A program made the position numbers and the translations under genes. 64,000 nucleotides of DNA, taken from Haloglomus salinum. Its GTDB lineage: Archaea > Halobacteriota > Halobacteria > Halobacteriales > Haloarculaceae. The notes under the pieces were generated by a model. That model had not been told where the DNA came from, did not search any database, and saw nothing but the letters and a program-made list of their open reading frames with translations. Below, piece by piece: positions 8,554 through 16,974 of this stretch; the first letter of the stretch is position 1, and the number at the start of each line of letters is the position of its first letter. The stretch spans positions 1,116,001 to 1,180,000 of the forward strand of contig NZ_CP101153.1 of assembly GCF_024298825.1 (NCBI RefSeq), given 5' to 3'.

Positions 8554-8850
8554 TCAGTACGGGTCCGACCGGTCGCCGTCGTCGGTGTGTGGGTTCTCCT
8601 CGGTGTCGGCCTCGTGGCCGACGCCCGTGTCGCCCACGAGGTCGAGGTGCTGGCCCCAGACCACCCAGACGACGATGATGGTCCCGGCGTAGCCGCTGGC
8701 CCACACGAACGTGGCGAGGTTCGGGTAGCCGGCCTGTGTCAGCGCGAAGTCCGCCAGCCCGGAGACGGCGACCCCGACCGCGAGGACGGCCAGGAGCCGG
8801 GCCCACCCGGGAAGGTCGATATCGTAGTCGGCACCCGACGGAAGGGGCAT
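8554..8850 (-). CDS. Membrane protein with two helices, unknown
   Basis: A 98-residue protein. After a short N-terminus (MPLPSGADYDIDLPGW) come two hydrophobic helices (about 17-37 and 45-64), then an acidic tail with Asp, Glu and His, typical of cytoplasmic tails in halophiles. It lies between an 87-residue membrane protein and a winged-helix regulator, all leftward with gaps of 70-90 bp. The family is not recognised; a transport or signalling accessory role is only a guess. Confidence 0.6.
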   Translation of the reverse strand: MPLPSGADYDIDLPGWARLLAVLAVGVAVSGLADFALTQAGYPNLATFVWASGYAGTIIVVWVVWGQHLDLVGDTGVGHEADTEENPHTDDGDRSDPY

Positions 8851-8923
8851 GGCACCGACTAGGGGATGGAGTCGCCTGAACCTGACGGTCGACGGATGGG
8901 GAACGCAGGAAACAGTGGACCGC

Positions 8924-9244
8924 TCAGGCCTCGTGTTCGGCGGTCGCCTCGACCTCGTCGGCCTCGCTGGCGAGCGCACGGACGCGGTCGGCCAGCTCGT
9001 CCAGCCCGGCGTTGATCTCGGCGACGCGCCCCTCGATATCGTCGGCGGGGACGGCACCCTGCTGTGTCGGATCGATGAGCCCGTCGTTCTCCAGCATCCG
9101 CAGCGAGTAGCGAACCTTGTGTTCCGGGATACCGGTCTCCTTGGAGATGCGCACGATGCCGATAGGATGATGGTCGATGACGGCCTGCAGAATCTGCAGG
9201 TCGCGAGCCTCCTTCGAGACCTGGTCCGTGAGTCGCTCGATCAT
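8924..9244 (-). CDS. Winged-helix DNA-binding protein with coiled-coil tail
   Basis: A 106-residue regulator. Residues about 15-65 form a winged helix (LQILQAVIDHHPIGIVRISK, then HKVRYSLRMLENDGLI), followed by a helical tail rich in Glu and Ala (about 70-104) that could dimerise. This is a conserved haloarchaeal type with no known target. A TATA-like element (complement of gcaaaag, about 9268-9275) sits 25-30 bp from the ATG, so the mRNA is probably leaderless. Immediately upstream lie four 10-bp-phased repeats that could be its operator. Confidence 0.75.
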   Translation of the reverse strand: MIERLTDQVSKEARDLQILQAVIDHHPIGIVRISKETGIPEHKVRYSLRMLENDGLIDPTQQGAVPADDIEGRVAEINAGLDELADRVRALASEADEVEATAEHEA

Positions 9245-9290
9245 TACCCCTTGCTAGTGGCTCCCGGAGCAAAAGGGTACCGATTGGAAA

Positions 9291-9325
9291 CCATCTCTAG
9301 CCATCTCGTACCATCCGAGGACATC
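9291..9325. promoter_or_regulatory. Four helically phased CCATC/ACATC repeats upstream of the winged-helix gene
   Basis: CCATC occurs at 9291, 9301 and 9311 and ACATC at 9321, a spacing of exactly 10 bp. The tract lies just upstream of the TATA-like element of the regulator gene that starts at 9244. Sites repeated once per helical turn place bound proteins on one face of the DNA, as expected for a cooperative operator. No ORF explains the pattern. Confidence 0.5.
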
Positions 9326-9483
9326 TATTGGAACGAGGCGCGACTGCCGGCGGAGCGCCGGGACGAGGCGGGAGCTACCACTGCCGAGTGGTGAGAGGAC
9401 ACTAAACGTTCCGGCAGCCTGCCGGTCGCCCCGTGGGAGCAGTCACGAACGGGCCGGCCCGGTCAGGATGGTCTCGGAACGAT

Positions 9484-9651
9484 TCAGAACGCGCCGAGGA
9501 AGTGGAGTAGGTCGACGAGGACGACCCCGAGGATGGCGAGCAGGATGAGGAGCATCATCACCTTCACGCCGAACGGGAGTCCGTCGTCGTCCTCGGTGGA
9601 GTCACCCATAGGTTGCTCGTCGGTGCCCTCCGTGGTGTCGGTTGCGGTCAT
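9484..9651 (-). CDS. Small single-helix membrane protein downstream of the copper ATPase
   Basis: A protein of about 55 residues (61 if the upstream ATG at 9669 is used; two adjacent ATG codons at 9654 and 9651 also fit). The N-terminal half is acidic and polar. The C-terminal half is one hydrophobic helix (VKVMMLLILLAILGVVLVDL). It follows the copper ATPase by about 65 bp on the same strand, where fix-type operons carry the small protein FixS/CcoS. However, CcoS has its helix at the N-terminus, so homology is doubtful. Confidence 0.5.
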   Translation of the reverse strand: MTATDTTEGTDEQPMGDSTEDDDGLPFGVKVMMLLILLAILGVVLVDLLHFLGAF

Positions 9652-9715
9652 CATCGGAGAGGAGGTCATCTCCAGGCATCAACGCCCGCTCCGCTCCCAG
9701 ATTCTGGGAACGGAT

Positions 9716-12238
9716 TCAGTCGCCACCCGCCGGCGTTCGCGTAGGGGTCGACGGTTCCTCGGAGTCCGGGTCGCTGACGTGGTCGCCACCGTGCCGGCCC
9801 GCCTCGCCGCTCTCCCCGTCGCCGAGAACCGACCGCGTCGAGTTGACCACCACGAGGAGGCTGCTGGTCGCCATCGCGACGGCCGCCAGCAGCGGCGACA
9901 GCAGCCCCAGCGCTGCCGCCGGCACCGCGACGGCGTTGTAGCACAGTGCCCAGCCCAGGTTCTCGCGGACCCGGCGCCGGGTCCCCGCCGTCAGGTCGAA
10001 CACCGTCGCCACCCGGTCGAGGCCGCCATCCGTGACGACGGCGTCGGCGGCGTCGGCCGCGAGCGCCGTCCCGGAGCGGAGCGCGACCCCGAGGTCCGCC
10101 GCCGCCAGTGCGGGCGCGTCGTTGCTCCCGTCGCCAACCATCACGACCGTCCCCTCCCCCCGGAGGCGCTCGACCGTCTCGGCCTTCCCCTCCGGCGGGA
10201 CGCCCGCGAACACCTCGTCGACGGCCGGGTGCGAGGCGAACGGCTCGGCGGCAGCGCGGTCGTCGCCCGTGAGAACGACGAGCCGCCGGCCGTCACCGAG
10301 GGTCGCGACCGCCTCCCGCCATCCGTCGCGCGGGCGCTCCGCGGCGACGAGTGCCCCCCGGACCGCGCCGTCCCAGCCGACGTACGCCGGGATACCGCGC
10401 TCGTCGCCCGACGCGTAGCACTCCCGACAGTCCTCGGGTATCGCCCACTGGCCGTCGAGGCCGTCGAACAGGCCGGCATCGCCGACGTAGACCCGCTCGC
10501 CCTCGACGACCGCGCTGACGCCGTGGCCGGGGTGCGTGCGGAAGTCGCTGGCTTCGTGGGGTGCGTCGGCCGCCTCGACCACGGCGCCCGCGATGGGGTG
10601 GTCGGCCCGCGTCTCGACCGCGGCCGCCCGCGCCAGCGCCTCGCGGTCGCCGGCGTGGTCGACCAGCGAGGGGTCGGCCTCGGTGAGCGTCCCCGTCTTG
10701 TCCAGCACCACGGTGTCGGCGGCGACGGCCGTCTCGAACACGGACGGGTCCGTCACCACGACGCCGCGTTCGAGCGCGTCCCGGACGCCGGCCGCGACGG
10801 CGAGCGGGGTCGCCAGCCCCATCGCACACGGGCAGGAGACGACCAGCACGGCCAGGCCCGTCAGCAGCGCCCCCGTCGGCGTGCCGCCAGTCAGGAGCGT
10901 CGCGGCGAACGCCAGCACCGCCACCACGACGACCAGCGGGACGAACACGGCCGCCACTCTGTCGGCGACTCGCTGGGCGCCCGGCGTGGCGGCCTGCACG
11001 TCCCAGAGGTGGTGGGCCAGGCGGTCGACCGTGCTGGTCCCGTCGCTCTCGACGCGCAGGGTGCCGTCCGTGACGAGCGCGCCGCCCAGCACCTCGGCAC
11101 CCGGTTCGACCCGACGGGGCGCCGCCTCGCCGGTCACGAGCGACTCGTCCACGCCCGCACGACCGCGCACGACCGTCCCGTCCGTCGGCAGGCGCTCGCC
11201 CGGCTCCACGACGAGGCGGTCACCCGCCGACACCTCGTCGACCGGAACCGTCTCGGTTGCTGCGTCAGAGCCAGCCGCCCCGTCACCCACCACCCGCCGC
11301 GCGGTCTCGACGCGCTCGGTCGTCAGGTCGGTGAGGCGGTCGGCTGCGCGCCGGCGGATGCGCCGCTCGTAGTAGCCGCCGATGGTCACCGCGACCAGCA
11401 CGACCACGCTCACGTCGAAGTAGACGTCGACGCCGCCGGTCAGGAGGACGGCTGTACTGTACAGATAGGCGGTGACGGCCGCCGTCGCGACGAGCAGGTC
11501 CATGTTCGGCCGGGCCGCACGCAGACTCACGAGCGCACCGCGGAGAATCGGCGCGCCGGTGTACCCCAGCACGATGGTCGCGAACGCCCAGACGTTCCAC
11601 AGCAGGTACCCGCCCGCCCCACCGTTGACGTCCAGCAGCAGCGATTCGGAGGGGAGCCCCAGATAGGTCGGGTAGAGGAACAGGACGTACCAGGCCATCA
11701 CCATCATGCCGAGGAAGCCACCGACGAGGAGTCGCCCCAGCGACTCGTGGTCATCGGCCGGGCCCTGGTCGGCGGGCCGGGCCCGGTAGCCCGGCGCGTC
11801 GAGCAGCGCAGCCGCCCGTTCGTCGGCACCGGTTCCGGCGCCATCACCCTCCCCGCCGAGTTCGTCGGGGGCGTACGCGACCCGGACGAGTTCCGAGGCG
11901 TAGCTGGCCTCGGCACGGTGGACGCCGGGCGTGGACTCGGCGCGTGACTCGAGGAACGCCTCGCAACTGGTGCAGTGCATCCCGTCCACCCGGACGAACG
12001 CCGTCTCGGCGTCGTCCGGGACGGGGCGGTCATCGGAGCCCCGGACGGCCTCGCGAGCAGCGTCCGCGTCCGTCGCGACCGGGTCGTCGAGCGTCCGCGC
12101 GACGGCGAGACACCCCTGACAGCAGTACGCTCCGGGAACGTCGTCGTCCGTCACGGACGGGTCCGGTGTCGGCAGGTCACAGAGGTCACAGCCATCGGTG
12201 CCATCGACATCGCCCGGCGGGGTCGGCGGGTCGCTCAT
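9716..12238 (-). CDS. Copper-translocating P-type ATPase (FixI/CopA2-like)
   Basis: An 840-residue P1B-ATPase that pumps copper across the membrane. The N-terminus carries two extra cysteine pairs (C17xxC20 and CC39-40xxC43), as in FixI/CcoI proteins, then a heavy-metal domain with C89xxC92. The membrane ion path has CPC at 469-471. The phosphorylation motif DKTGT starts at Asp513, and the hinge motif GDGSNDAPAL follows near the C-terminus. The start abuts the stop of the SafE-like gene (12238/12239). FixI-type pumps supply copper to haem-copper oxidases, and the divergent operon here encodes one, which supports that role over simple copper resistance. Confidence 0.92.
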   Translation of the reverse strand: MSDPPTPPGDVDGTDGCDLCDLPTPDPSVTDDDVPGAYCCQGCLAVARTLDDPVATDADAAREAVRGSDDRPVPDDAETAFVRVDGMHCTSCEAFLESRAESTPGVHRAEASYASELVRVAYAPDELGGEGDGAGTGADERAAALLDAPGYRARPADQGPADDHESLGRLLVGGFLGMMVMAWYVLFLYPTYLGLPSESLLLDVNGGAGGYLLWNVWAFATIVLGYTGAPILRGALVSLRAARPNMDLLVATAAVTAYLYSTAVLLTGGVDVYFDVSVVVLVAVTIGGYYERRIRRRAADRLTDLTTERVETARRVVGDGAAGSDAATETVPVDEVSAGDRLVVEPGERLPTDGTVVRGRAGVDESLVTGEAAPRRVEPGAEVLGGALVTDGTLRVESDGTSTVDRLAHHLWDVQAATPGAQRVADRVAAVFVPLVVVVAVLAFAATLLTGGTPTGALLTGLAVLVVSCPCAMGLATPLAVAAGVRDALERGVVVTDPSVFETAVAADTVVLDKTGTLTEADPSLVDHAGDREALARAAAVETRADHPIAGAVVEAADAPHEASDFRTHPGHGVSAVVEGERVYVGDAGLFDGLDGQWAIPEDCRECYASGDERGIPAYVGWDGAVRGALVAAERPRDGWREAVATLGDGRRLVVLTGDDRAAAEPFASHPAVDEVFAGVPPEGKAETVERLRGEGTVVMVGDGSNDAPALAAADLGVALRSGTALAADAADAVVTDGGLDRVATVFDLTAGTRRRVRENLGWALCYNAVAVPAAALGLLSPLLAAVAMATSSLLVVVNSTRSVLGDGESGEAGRHGGDHVSDPDSEEPSTPTRTPAGGD

Positions 12239-13036
12239 CTACGCGACCCCCAGCAGCGCGAGCGGTCGGACACCGAGACTCCGCAGCCCCATCCGGAGTG
12301 GGAGGACCGCGAGCAGGACGAACGCCGCGCCGAGGACGCGGTGGAGCCGCCGCTTCGTCTCCGGCCCGAGCGACCCGACCGCGAGTCCCGTCGCGAACAG
12401 CGTCGGGACGGTGCCGGCCCCGAGCGCCGCGAGCGCGACGCCGCCGCGGACGGGCGAGGCCGTCGCCAGCGCGTAGAGGAACGCCGGGTAGAGCAGCGGA
12501 CACGGCAGCAGGCCGTGCGCGGCACCGAGACCGACGATGCGGGGGCCGCGGGTCCACCGCTCCGCGCGGGCCTGGAGCCACGTCACAACGCCAGAGAGAG
12601 CCGCTCCGCCGACACGGAACGGTCGGCCGAGCGCACCCACGAGGCGGCCACCGCCGCTGTCGGCGGCGAGGTAGCCGACCCCGAGCGCGAGGACGAGCAG
12701 CCCGACGGCGATGCCGACGACGCCACGGACGAGCCGCGCGGCCGAGAGCAGGCCGCCCGCGTCGACGAGGACGGAACCGAGGGCACCGAACAGGACGCCG
12801 AGGGCGGCGTACGAGACGGTCCGGCCGGCGTTGAACAGCAGGTGCTGGCGGATGGCGGGCCACTCGGTGGCGTCGTGCCCGCGCGACTGGATGCCCTCGG
12901 CGTACGTCGAGACGAGCGGTCCACACATCCCCAGGCAGTGGACGCTGCCGAGCGCGCCGAGCAGCAAGAAGGCGGCGACCTCGAGACCACCGGCTCCGGC
13001 GTCCGGGACGAATCCGGCGAAAGGACTGGCTGTCAT
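12239..13036 (-). CDS. SafE/TauE-type membrane protein, probable oxidase biogenesis factor
   Basis: A 265-residue integral membrane protein with about six helices. The motif GSVHCLGMCGPL (residues 30-41) in the first helix is the hallmark of the branch of the sulfite-exporter TauE/SafE superfamily that is found beside FixI-type copper ATPases in cytochrome oxidase assembly operons. The Cys and His residues in that motif could bind copper. It directly abuts the ATPase gene with no spacer, so the two are co-translated. A general anion exporter is an alternative, but the neighbours argue for copper delivery to the oxidase. Confidence 0.8.
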   Translation of the reverse strand: MTASPFAGFVPDAGAGGLEVAAFLLLGALGSVHCLGMCGPLVSTYAEGIQSRGHDATEWPAIRQHLLFNAGRTVSYAALGVLFGALGSVLVDAGGLLSAARLVRGVVGIAVGLLVLALGVGYLAADSGGGRLVGALGRPFRVGGAALSGVVTWLQARAERWTRGPRIVGLGAAHGLLPCPLLYPAFLYALATASPVRGGVALAALGAGTVPTLFATGLAVGSLGPETKRRLHRVLGAAFVLLAVLPLRMGLRSLGVRPLALLGVA

Positions 13037-13100
13037 GGGTGTTGGACCGCAGTCGGTGCTCGGTCGTCAGGTCCGTTCCGAGTGGGCGCTGGCGCCACCG

Positions 13101-13295
13101 TCAGGCGTGGTGGGCACCGTGCCCGCCACTGCCCTCGCGGGTGACGACGTACAGCAGACTCCCGGCGATGAGCAGGGTGTTCACCGCAGCAACCGCGATG
13201 AACGGCTCGCCGCGGCTCAGGAAGAACACCGCGACCGACGGGAGTGCGAGCAGCCCTACCAGCGGGGCAAGCGAGTCGGGAAGGGAGTCCAGCAT
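13101..13295 (-). CDS. Small two-helix membrane protein, possible oxidase accessory subunit
   Basis: A 64-residue protein with two hydrophobic helices (about 8-26 and 31-50) and a Gly/His-rich tail ending GHGAHHA that could bind metal. ATG 13295 lies about 27 bp from a TATA-like element (complement of acataaacg), consistent with a leaderless mRNA. It heads the leftward operon with the SafE-like protein and copper ATPase and sits back to back with the oxidase operon. Similar small proteins accompany haloarchaeal ba3 oxidases, but I cannot assign it to a named subunit. Confidence 0.6.
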   Translation of the reverse strand: MLDSLPDSLAPLVGLLALPSVAVFFLSRGEPFIAVAAVNTLLIAGSLLYVVTREGSGGHGAHHA

Positions 13296-13319
13296 TGCTA
13301 CACGTGCGTTCGGTCGCCA

Positions 13320-13374
13320 GCACATAAACGGCGGGGACGGTTCCCGGGCGTCCGGAAGGTAGTATACCTTTTTG
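13320..13374. promoter_or_regulatory. Divergent promoters of the oxidase and copper-assembly operons
   Basis: Two TATA-like elements face away from each other in the 107-bp gap. One (cataaac, about 13322-13328) reads leftward toward the start at 13295. The other (tatacctttttg, about 13363-13374) reads rightward and would start transcription close to the ATG at 13403. Both predict leaderless or nearly leaderless mRNAs. The shared gap would allow a single regulator to control oxidase and assembly genes together. Confidence 0.6.
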
Positions 13375-13402
13375 TTCAGGGCGGTCCCAGCGCACACCCG
13401 AA

Positions 13403-14221
13403 ATGTCGAACGGAACCTCCGGACGGCGGAGCATCAGTCGGCGGGCGGTTCTTCGGGGCGCTGTCGGCGCTACAGCCACGGCCACGGGCGCGTCGGCGCT
13501 CGCGGGCCCGGCCGCGGCCCAGTCCCAGCCCTCGTTCGGTGGCTGGCTCTCCGACGTCCAGAACTACAACGGCGTCATCGACCGGACCGGCCGCGACGAG
13601 GTGACCGTCCGGGTCGGTGTCGACAACGGCGGGCAGCCGTACGGGTTCGGGCCCGCGGCGATCCAGATAGACCCCGGGACGACCGTCGTCTGGGAGTGGA
13701 CCGGGCGTGGGAACCAGCACAACGTCGTCGACCTCGACGGTGCGTTCGAGTCCGAACTCGCGGCCGAGGCGGGGTTCACCTTCGAGCAGACGTTCGAGGA
13801 CGAAGGGGTGACGAAGTACTACTGCCAGCCCCACCGTGCGCTCGGGATGAAGGGCGTCGTCGTGACCGGCGATGTCGAGCTGGGCGGGGGCGGCCAGCCG
13901 TTCGAGCCCCCGGGCGGCGCCTTCGGCCTGACCTTCATGGGCGTCCTCCTCGGCCTGAGCGGCCTCGCCGGGGCGGCCATCCTCGGCGCCGACGGCTACC
14001 GCTCGTACGGCGCCTGGAAGGAGAAGGTGACCGACGTCGAGGGGCCGGCCGTGGAGTCCGCACCCGCGGAGGACAGCGCCGAGCGGACCATCGGCCACGA
14101 CGCGTTCGACCCGACCGGGACCGCGGCCCTGCTCATCGGGTACTTCATCATCCTGGTCGTGCTGTGGATACTGATGTACTTCGTCGAGTTCCTCGGCGGC
14201 GGACCGACCATTATCGGGTGA
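13403..14221 (+). CDS. Halocyanin domain fused to a membrane anchor with a subunit IIa-like helix
   Basis: A 272-residue exported blue-copper protein. A Tat signal (SRRAVLRG near residues 12-19) is followed by a plastocyanin-like domain (about 60-156) with all four type-1 copper ligands: His106, Cys141, His144 and Met149. Two C-terminal helices follow (about 177-198 and 240-262). The last segment (PTGTAALLIGYFIILVVLWI) resembles the single helix of subunit IIa/CbaD of ba3 oxidases. It lies 7 bp before subunit II. The likely role is electron donor to the CuA site, tethered to the oxidase. The match to subunit IIa is by eye. Confidence 0.8.
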   Translation: MSNGTSGRRSISRRAVLRGAVGATATATGASALAGPAAAQSQPSFGGWLSDVQNYNGVIDRTGRDEVTVRVGVDNGGQPYGFGPAAIQIDPGTTVVWEWTGRGNQHNVVDLDGAFESELAAEAGFTFEQTFEDEGVTKYYCQPHRALGMKGVVVTGDVELGGGGQPFEPPGGAFGLTFMGVLLGLSGLAGAAILGADGYRSYGAWKEKVTDVEGPAVESAPAEDSAERTIGHDAFDPTGTAALLIGYFIILVVLWILMYFVEFLGGGPTIIG

Positions 14222-14228
14222 TTCAGCT

Positions 14229-14801
14229 ATGGAGATACACAGATACGAGAAGGCGTGGTTCGTGGCGGGGATGGTGCTCATCGTTGGATTCATCGCCACC
14301 ATCGCGTACGGGGCGGTCGGCCCGGGTATCGCGATGGTGGACGACTCGGGTGGCACCGTCGGTGCCGACCCCATCGCGAACGGGAACTGGAACTCGACTG
14401 ACGCGTTCCGCGAACCCGGCGTCTACCGGACCGGCGAGAACAGCTTCGACGTCTACATCGTCGCCCAGCGGTTCGCGTTCAACCCGGGGACGGGTGAACC
14501 GGTTCGACTACCGACGGGGAGCGAGGTGACGTTCTACGTCGCCTCCGCCGACGTCATGCACGGGTTCAACATCGCCGGGACGAACGTGAACGTCATGGTC
14601 GCCCCCGGACAGGTTTCGGAGATGACCGCCCGGTTCGACGAGGCCGGGACCTACGGCATCGTCTGTCACGAGTACTGCGGCGCCGGCCACCACGACATGG
14701 CCGGCACGCTCGAGGTCGTCCCGCAGTCGGAGTACGATTACGAGGCGGCCAACAGCGAGCAGCGCGAGCAACTGCGGACCCTGCAGGGAGGTGACCGATA
14801 A
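14229..14801 (+). CDS. cbaB: Cytochrome c oxidase subunit II, ba3-type (CbaB)
   Basis: A 190-residue subunit with one N-terminal helix (about 9-31) and an external cupredoxin domain carrying the binuclear CuA centre. The ligands His111, Cys146, Cys150, His154 and Met157 are all present, with Glu148 in the CHEYCGAGHHDM loop. It accepts electrons from halocyanin and passes them to subunit I. The single-helix form is typical of the B-type (ba3) family. The TAA stop overlaps the ATG of subunit I by one base, so they are coupled. Confidence 0.9.
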   Translation: MEIHRYEKAWFVAGMVLIVGFIATIAYGAVGPGIAMVDDSGGTVGADPIANGNWNSTDAFREPGVYRTGENSFDVYIVAQRFAFNPGTGEPVRLPTGSEVTFYVASADVMHGFNIAGTNVNVMVAPGQVSEMTARFDEAGTYGIVCHEYCGAGHHDMAGTLEVVPQSEYDYEAANSEQREQLRTLQGGDR

Positions 14802-16573
14802 TGGCGACCATCACTCCCGACGAGACCGACACCGCGGCCGAGACGGACGAACAGGTCCTCGACGAGGAGCGTGACGCATTCGTCGACAAGTTCCCCACCG
14901 AGGCCCGTCTGACCCGCTGGACGTTCCTCGTGGCGTTCGTCGCGCTCGGCATCGGAGGCCTGTTCGGCCTCATCCAGGCGCTCCACCGGACCGGCGCCTT
15001 CCGCGGGTTCGTCTCCTCGGCCGACTACTACACCATCCTCACCGGCCACGGTGTCCTGCTGGTGCTGGTGTTCACGACGTTCTTCATCAGCGGCTTCTTC
15101 AACTGGGCCATCACCCGCTCGCTCGACCGGGGAAGCGTCGACCCGCGCGTCGAGTACGGCGGCTTCGCCATGCTCCTCGTCGGGACAGTCCTGGCGGCGG
15201 TGGCCATCCTCGGCGGCCTGTTCGACAGCGTGCCGCTGTCGGCGGACGTGCTGTTCACGTTCTACCCGCCGCTGCAGGCCCACCCCGCCTTCTACATCGG
15301 CGCGGCGCTCATCGTCGTCGGCTCCTGGGTCGTCGGCCTGGGCTGGTTCCGCCGGTTCTGGGCGTGGCGCAAGAACAACGCCGACGAGCGCATCCCGCTC
15401 CAGGCGTTCATGGTCCTGACGACGATGGTGATGTGGTACGTCGCCACCATCGGCGTCGCCATCGAGGTGGTCGTCTTCCTCATCCCGTGGTCGCTGGGGC
15501 TCATCCAGACGGTCGACCCCATCCTGGCCCGGACGCTGTTCTGGTTCTTCGGCCACCCGGTCGTCTACTTCTGGCTCCTCCCGGCCTACCTGGCGTGGTA
15601 CACCATCATGCCGAAACTCGCGGGCGGGCGGCTGTTCAGCGACCCGCTCGCGCGCATCGTCTTCGTGCTGTTCGTCCTGCTGTCGACGCCGGTCGGCTTC
15701 CACCACCAGTACGTCGACCCCGGCATCCCCGAGGGCTTCAAGTTCGTCGCCATGACGAACACGATGTTCCTCCTGTTGCCGTCGCTGCTGACGGCGTTCA
15801 CCGTCGTCGCCAGCCTCGAACACGCCGGCCGCCAGCAGGGTGGTTCGGGACGGCTGGGCTGGCTGAAGACGCTTCCCTGGGGCAAGCCCGCGTTCTCCGG
15901 GATGGCGCTGGCGGGCCTGATGTTCGCCGCCGGCGGCTTCTCGGGCATGATCAACGCCGGGATGAACATCAACTACCTCGTCCACAACACGCTCTGGGTG
16001 CCCGGCCACTTCCACCTCACCGTCGGCACCGCGTTCGCGCTGACGGCGATGGCTGCGAGCTACTGGCTCGTCCCGCAGATAACCGGCAAGCGGCTCCAGC
16101 TCCGTGGCGTCGCGGCCATCCAGCCGTACATGTGGTTCCTCGGCATGACGCTGATGTCGAACGCGATGCACCGCGCGGGGCTCATCGGCGTCCCGCGACG
16201 CACCGCCGAACCCCAGTACGAGGCGTTCAACTACGCCCAGACGGTCGGCGGATACGGCGAGATGCGCATCCAGATCGCGCTCGGCGGCACCCTGCTGTTC
16301 GTCGCCCTGGTGATGTTCCTCGCCGTGATGTTCGCGACCATCCTCGCGGGGAAGGGCGGCAACCTCCGGGTCAACAGCGAGTTCCCCGAACCGCTCTCGG
16401 GCGCCGACGATGCCCCGAAGGTGCTCGACAACCTGCGCCTGTGGGCCGTCTTCGCGCTGCTGCTGGTCGCGCTGGCCTACGGCTTCCCGATCTACTCGAT
16501 GATACAGAGCGGGGCGCTCGACCCGAGCATCCCCGCCGTGCCGGTGTCGCTCGCTGGGTGGTTGCCGATATGA
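14801..16573 (+). CDS. cbaA: Cytochrome c oxidase subunit I, ba3-type (CbaA)
   Basis: The catalytic subunit that reduces oxygen to water and pumps protons. The 590-residue protein has about 13 helices. It contains the haem ligand in the segment TGHGVLLVLV, CuB ligands in FFGHPVVYF (His with the cross-linked Tyr) and the HH pair in VGFHHQYVD, and the two haem histidines in VPGHFHLTVG. The sequence fits the B family (ba3) better than the aa3 type. It follows subunit II with a one-base overlap and is the last clear gene of the operon. The N-terminal 30 residues are acidic and extra to the catalytic core. Confidence 0.93.
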   Translation: MATITPDETDTAAETDEQVLDEERDAFVDKFPTEARLTRWTFLVAFVALGIGGLFGLIQALHRTGAFRGFVSSADYYTILTGHGVLLVLVFTTFFISGFFNWAITRSLDRGSVDPRVEYGGFAMLLVGTVLAAVAILGGLFDSVPLSADVLFTFYPPLQAHPAFYIGAALIVVGSWVVGLGWFRRFWAWRKNNADERIPLQAFMVLTTMVMWYVATIGVAIEVVVFLIPWSLGLIQTVDPILARTLFWFFGHPVVYFWLLPAYLAWYTIMPKLAGGRLFSDPLARIVFVLFVLLSTPVGFHHQYVDPGIPEGFKFVAMTNTMFLLLPSLLTAFTVVASLEHAGRQQGGSGRLGWLKTLPWGKPAFSGMALAGLMFAAGGFSGMINAGMNINYLVHNTLWVPGHFHLTVGTAFALTAMAASYWLVPQITGKRLQLRGVAAIQPYMWFLGMTLMSNAMHRAGLIGVPRRTAEPQYEAFNYAQTVGGYGEMRIQIALGGTLLFVALVMFLAVMFATILAGKGGNLRVNSEFPEPLSGADDAPKVLDNLRLWAVFALLLVALAYGFPIYSMIQSGALDPSIPAVPVSLAGWLPI

Positions 16574-16684
16574 CGTAAGTCGATATCCGACCGAGCCTCA
16601 TCTGAATCCAGTATTTATACGCCTGGTGGAGCATCCGCGCCGATACACGAGTAGAGTGAAGCCGGATTCGGCCGAGTATTCTCC

Positions 16685-16867
16685 ATGGACCTCCGGCGCA
16701 ATCTCTACGTGGCCGCGTTTATCGGGGCGTCACTGTCGTACATTTTCAACGTCCTCGCCTTCACGGGTACGTTCGACGTATTTCGGTGGTCCGTGTTCGC
16801 CGTCATCTTCCTCGGATTCACATACGGCTTCGAGAAGTTCATCAGTTGGCAAACCGACTCGGATTGA
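16685..16867 (+). CDS. Small two-helix membrane protein, unknown
   Basis: A 60-residue protein with two hydrophobic segments (about 7-28 and 33-52) and basic residues near the N-terminus. A TATA-like tatttatac lies at about 16612-16620, so it probably has its own promoter with a leader of some 40 nt. The GC content is visibly lower than that of the oxidase genes before it. It might be an extra small oxidase subunit given its position, but no motif supports this. Confidence 0.5.
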   Translation: MDLRRNLYVAAFIGASLSYIFNVLAFTGTFDVFRWSVFAVIFLGFTYGFEKFISWQTDSD

Positions 16868-16939
16868 TGCCCGCTGCTGACTGCGCCCGCCGGATTCAGC
16901 ACGGCCGGAGCTGCGACCACGTTCCAGTTACCGGGATAG

Positions 16940-16950
16940 ATACATTTTAT
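16940..16950 (+). promoter_or_regulatory. TATA element for a leaderless transcript
   Basis: The sequence atacattttat ends 24 bp upstream of the ATG at 16975, with its centre about 28-30 bp away. This is the normal distance between a haloarchaeal TATA box and the transcription start, so the mRNA would begin at the ATG. It is the main reason for choosing 16975 over the in-frame ATG at 16951. Confidence 0.5.
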
Positions 16951-16974
16951 ATGAACAATTCGAGATGTCGTGTT

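Noticed and set aside
9533-11947. An 804-codon open frame on the plus strand
   Set aside because: It is the antisense of the copper ATPase. Its protein is Arg-rich with no recognisable domain, as expected from high-GC antisense frames.
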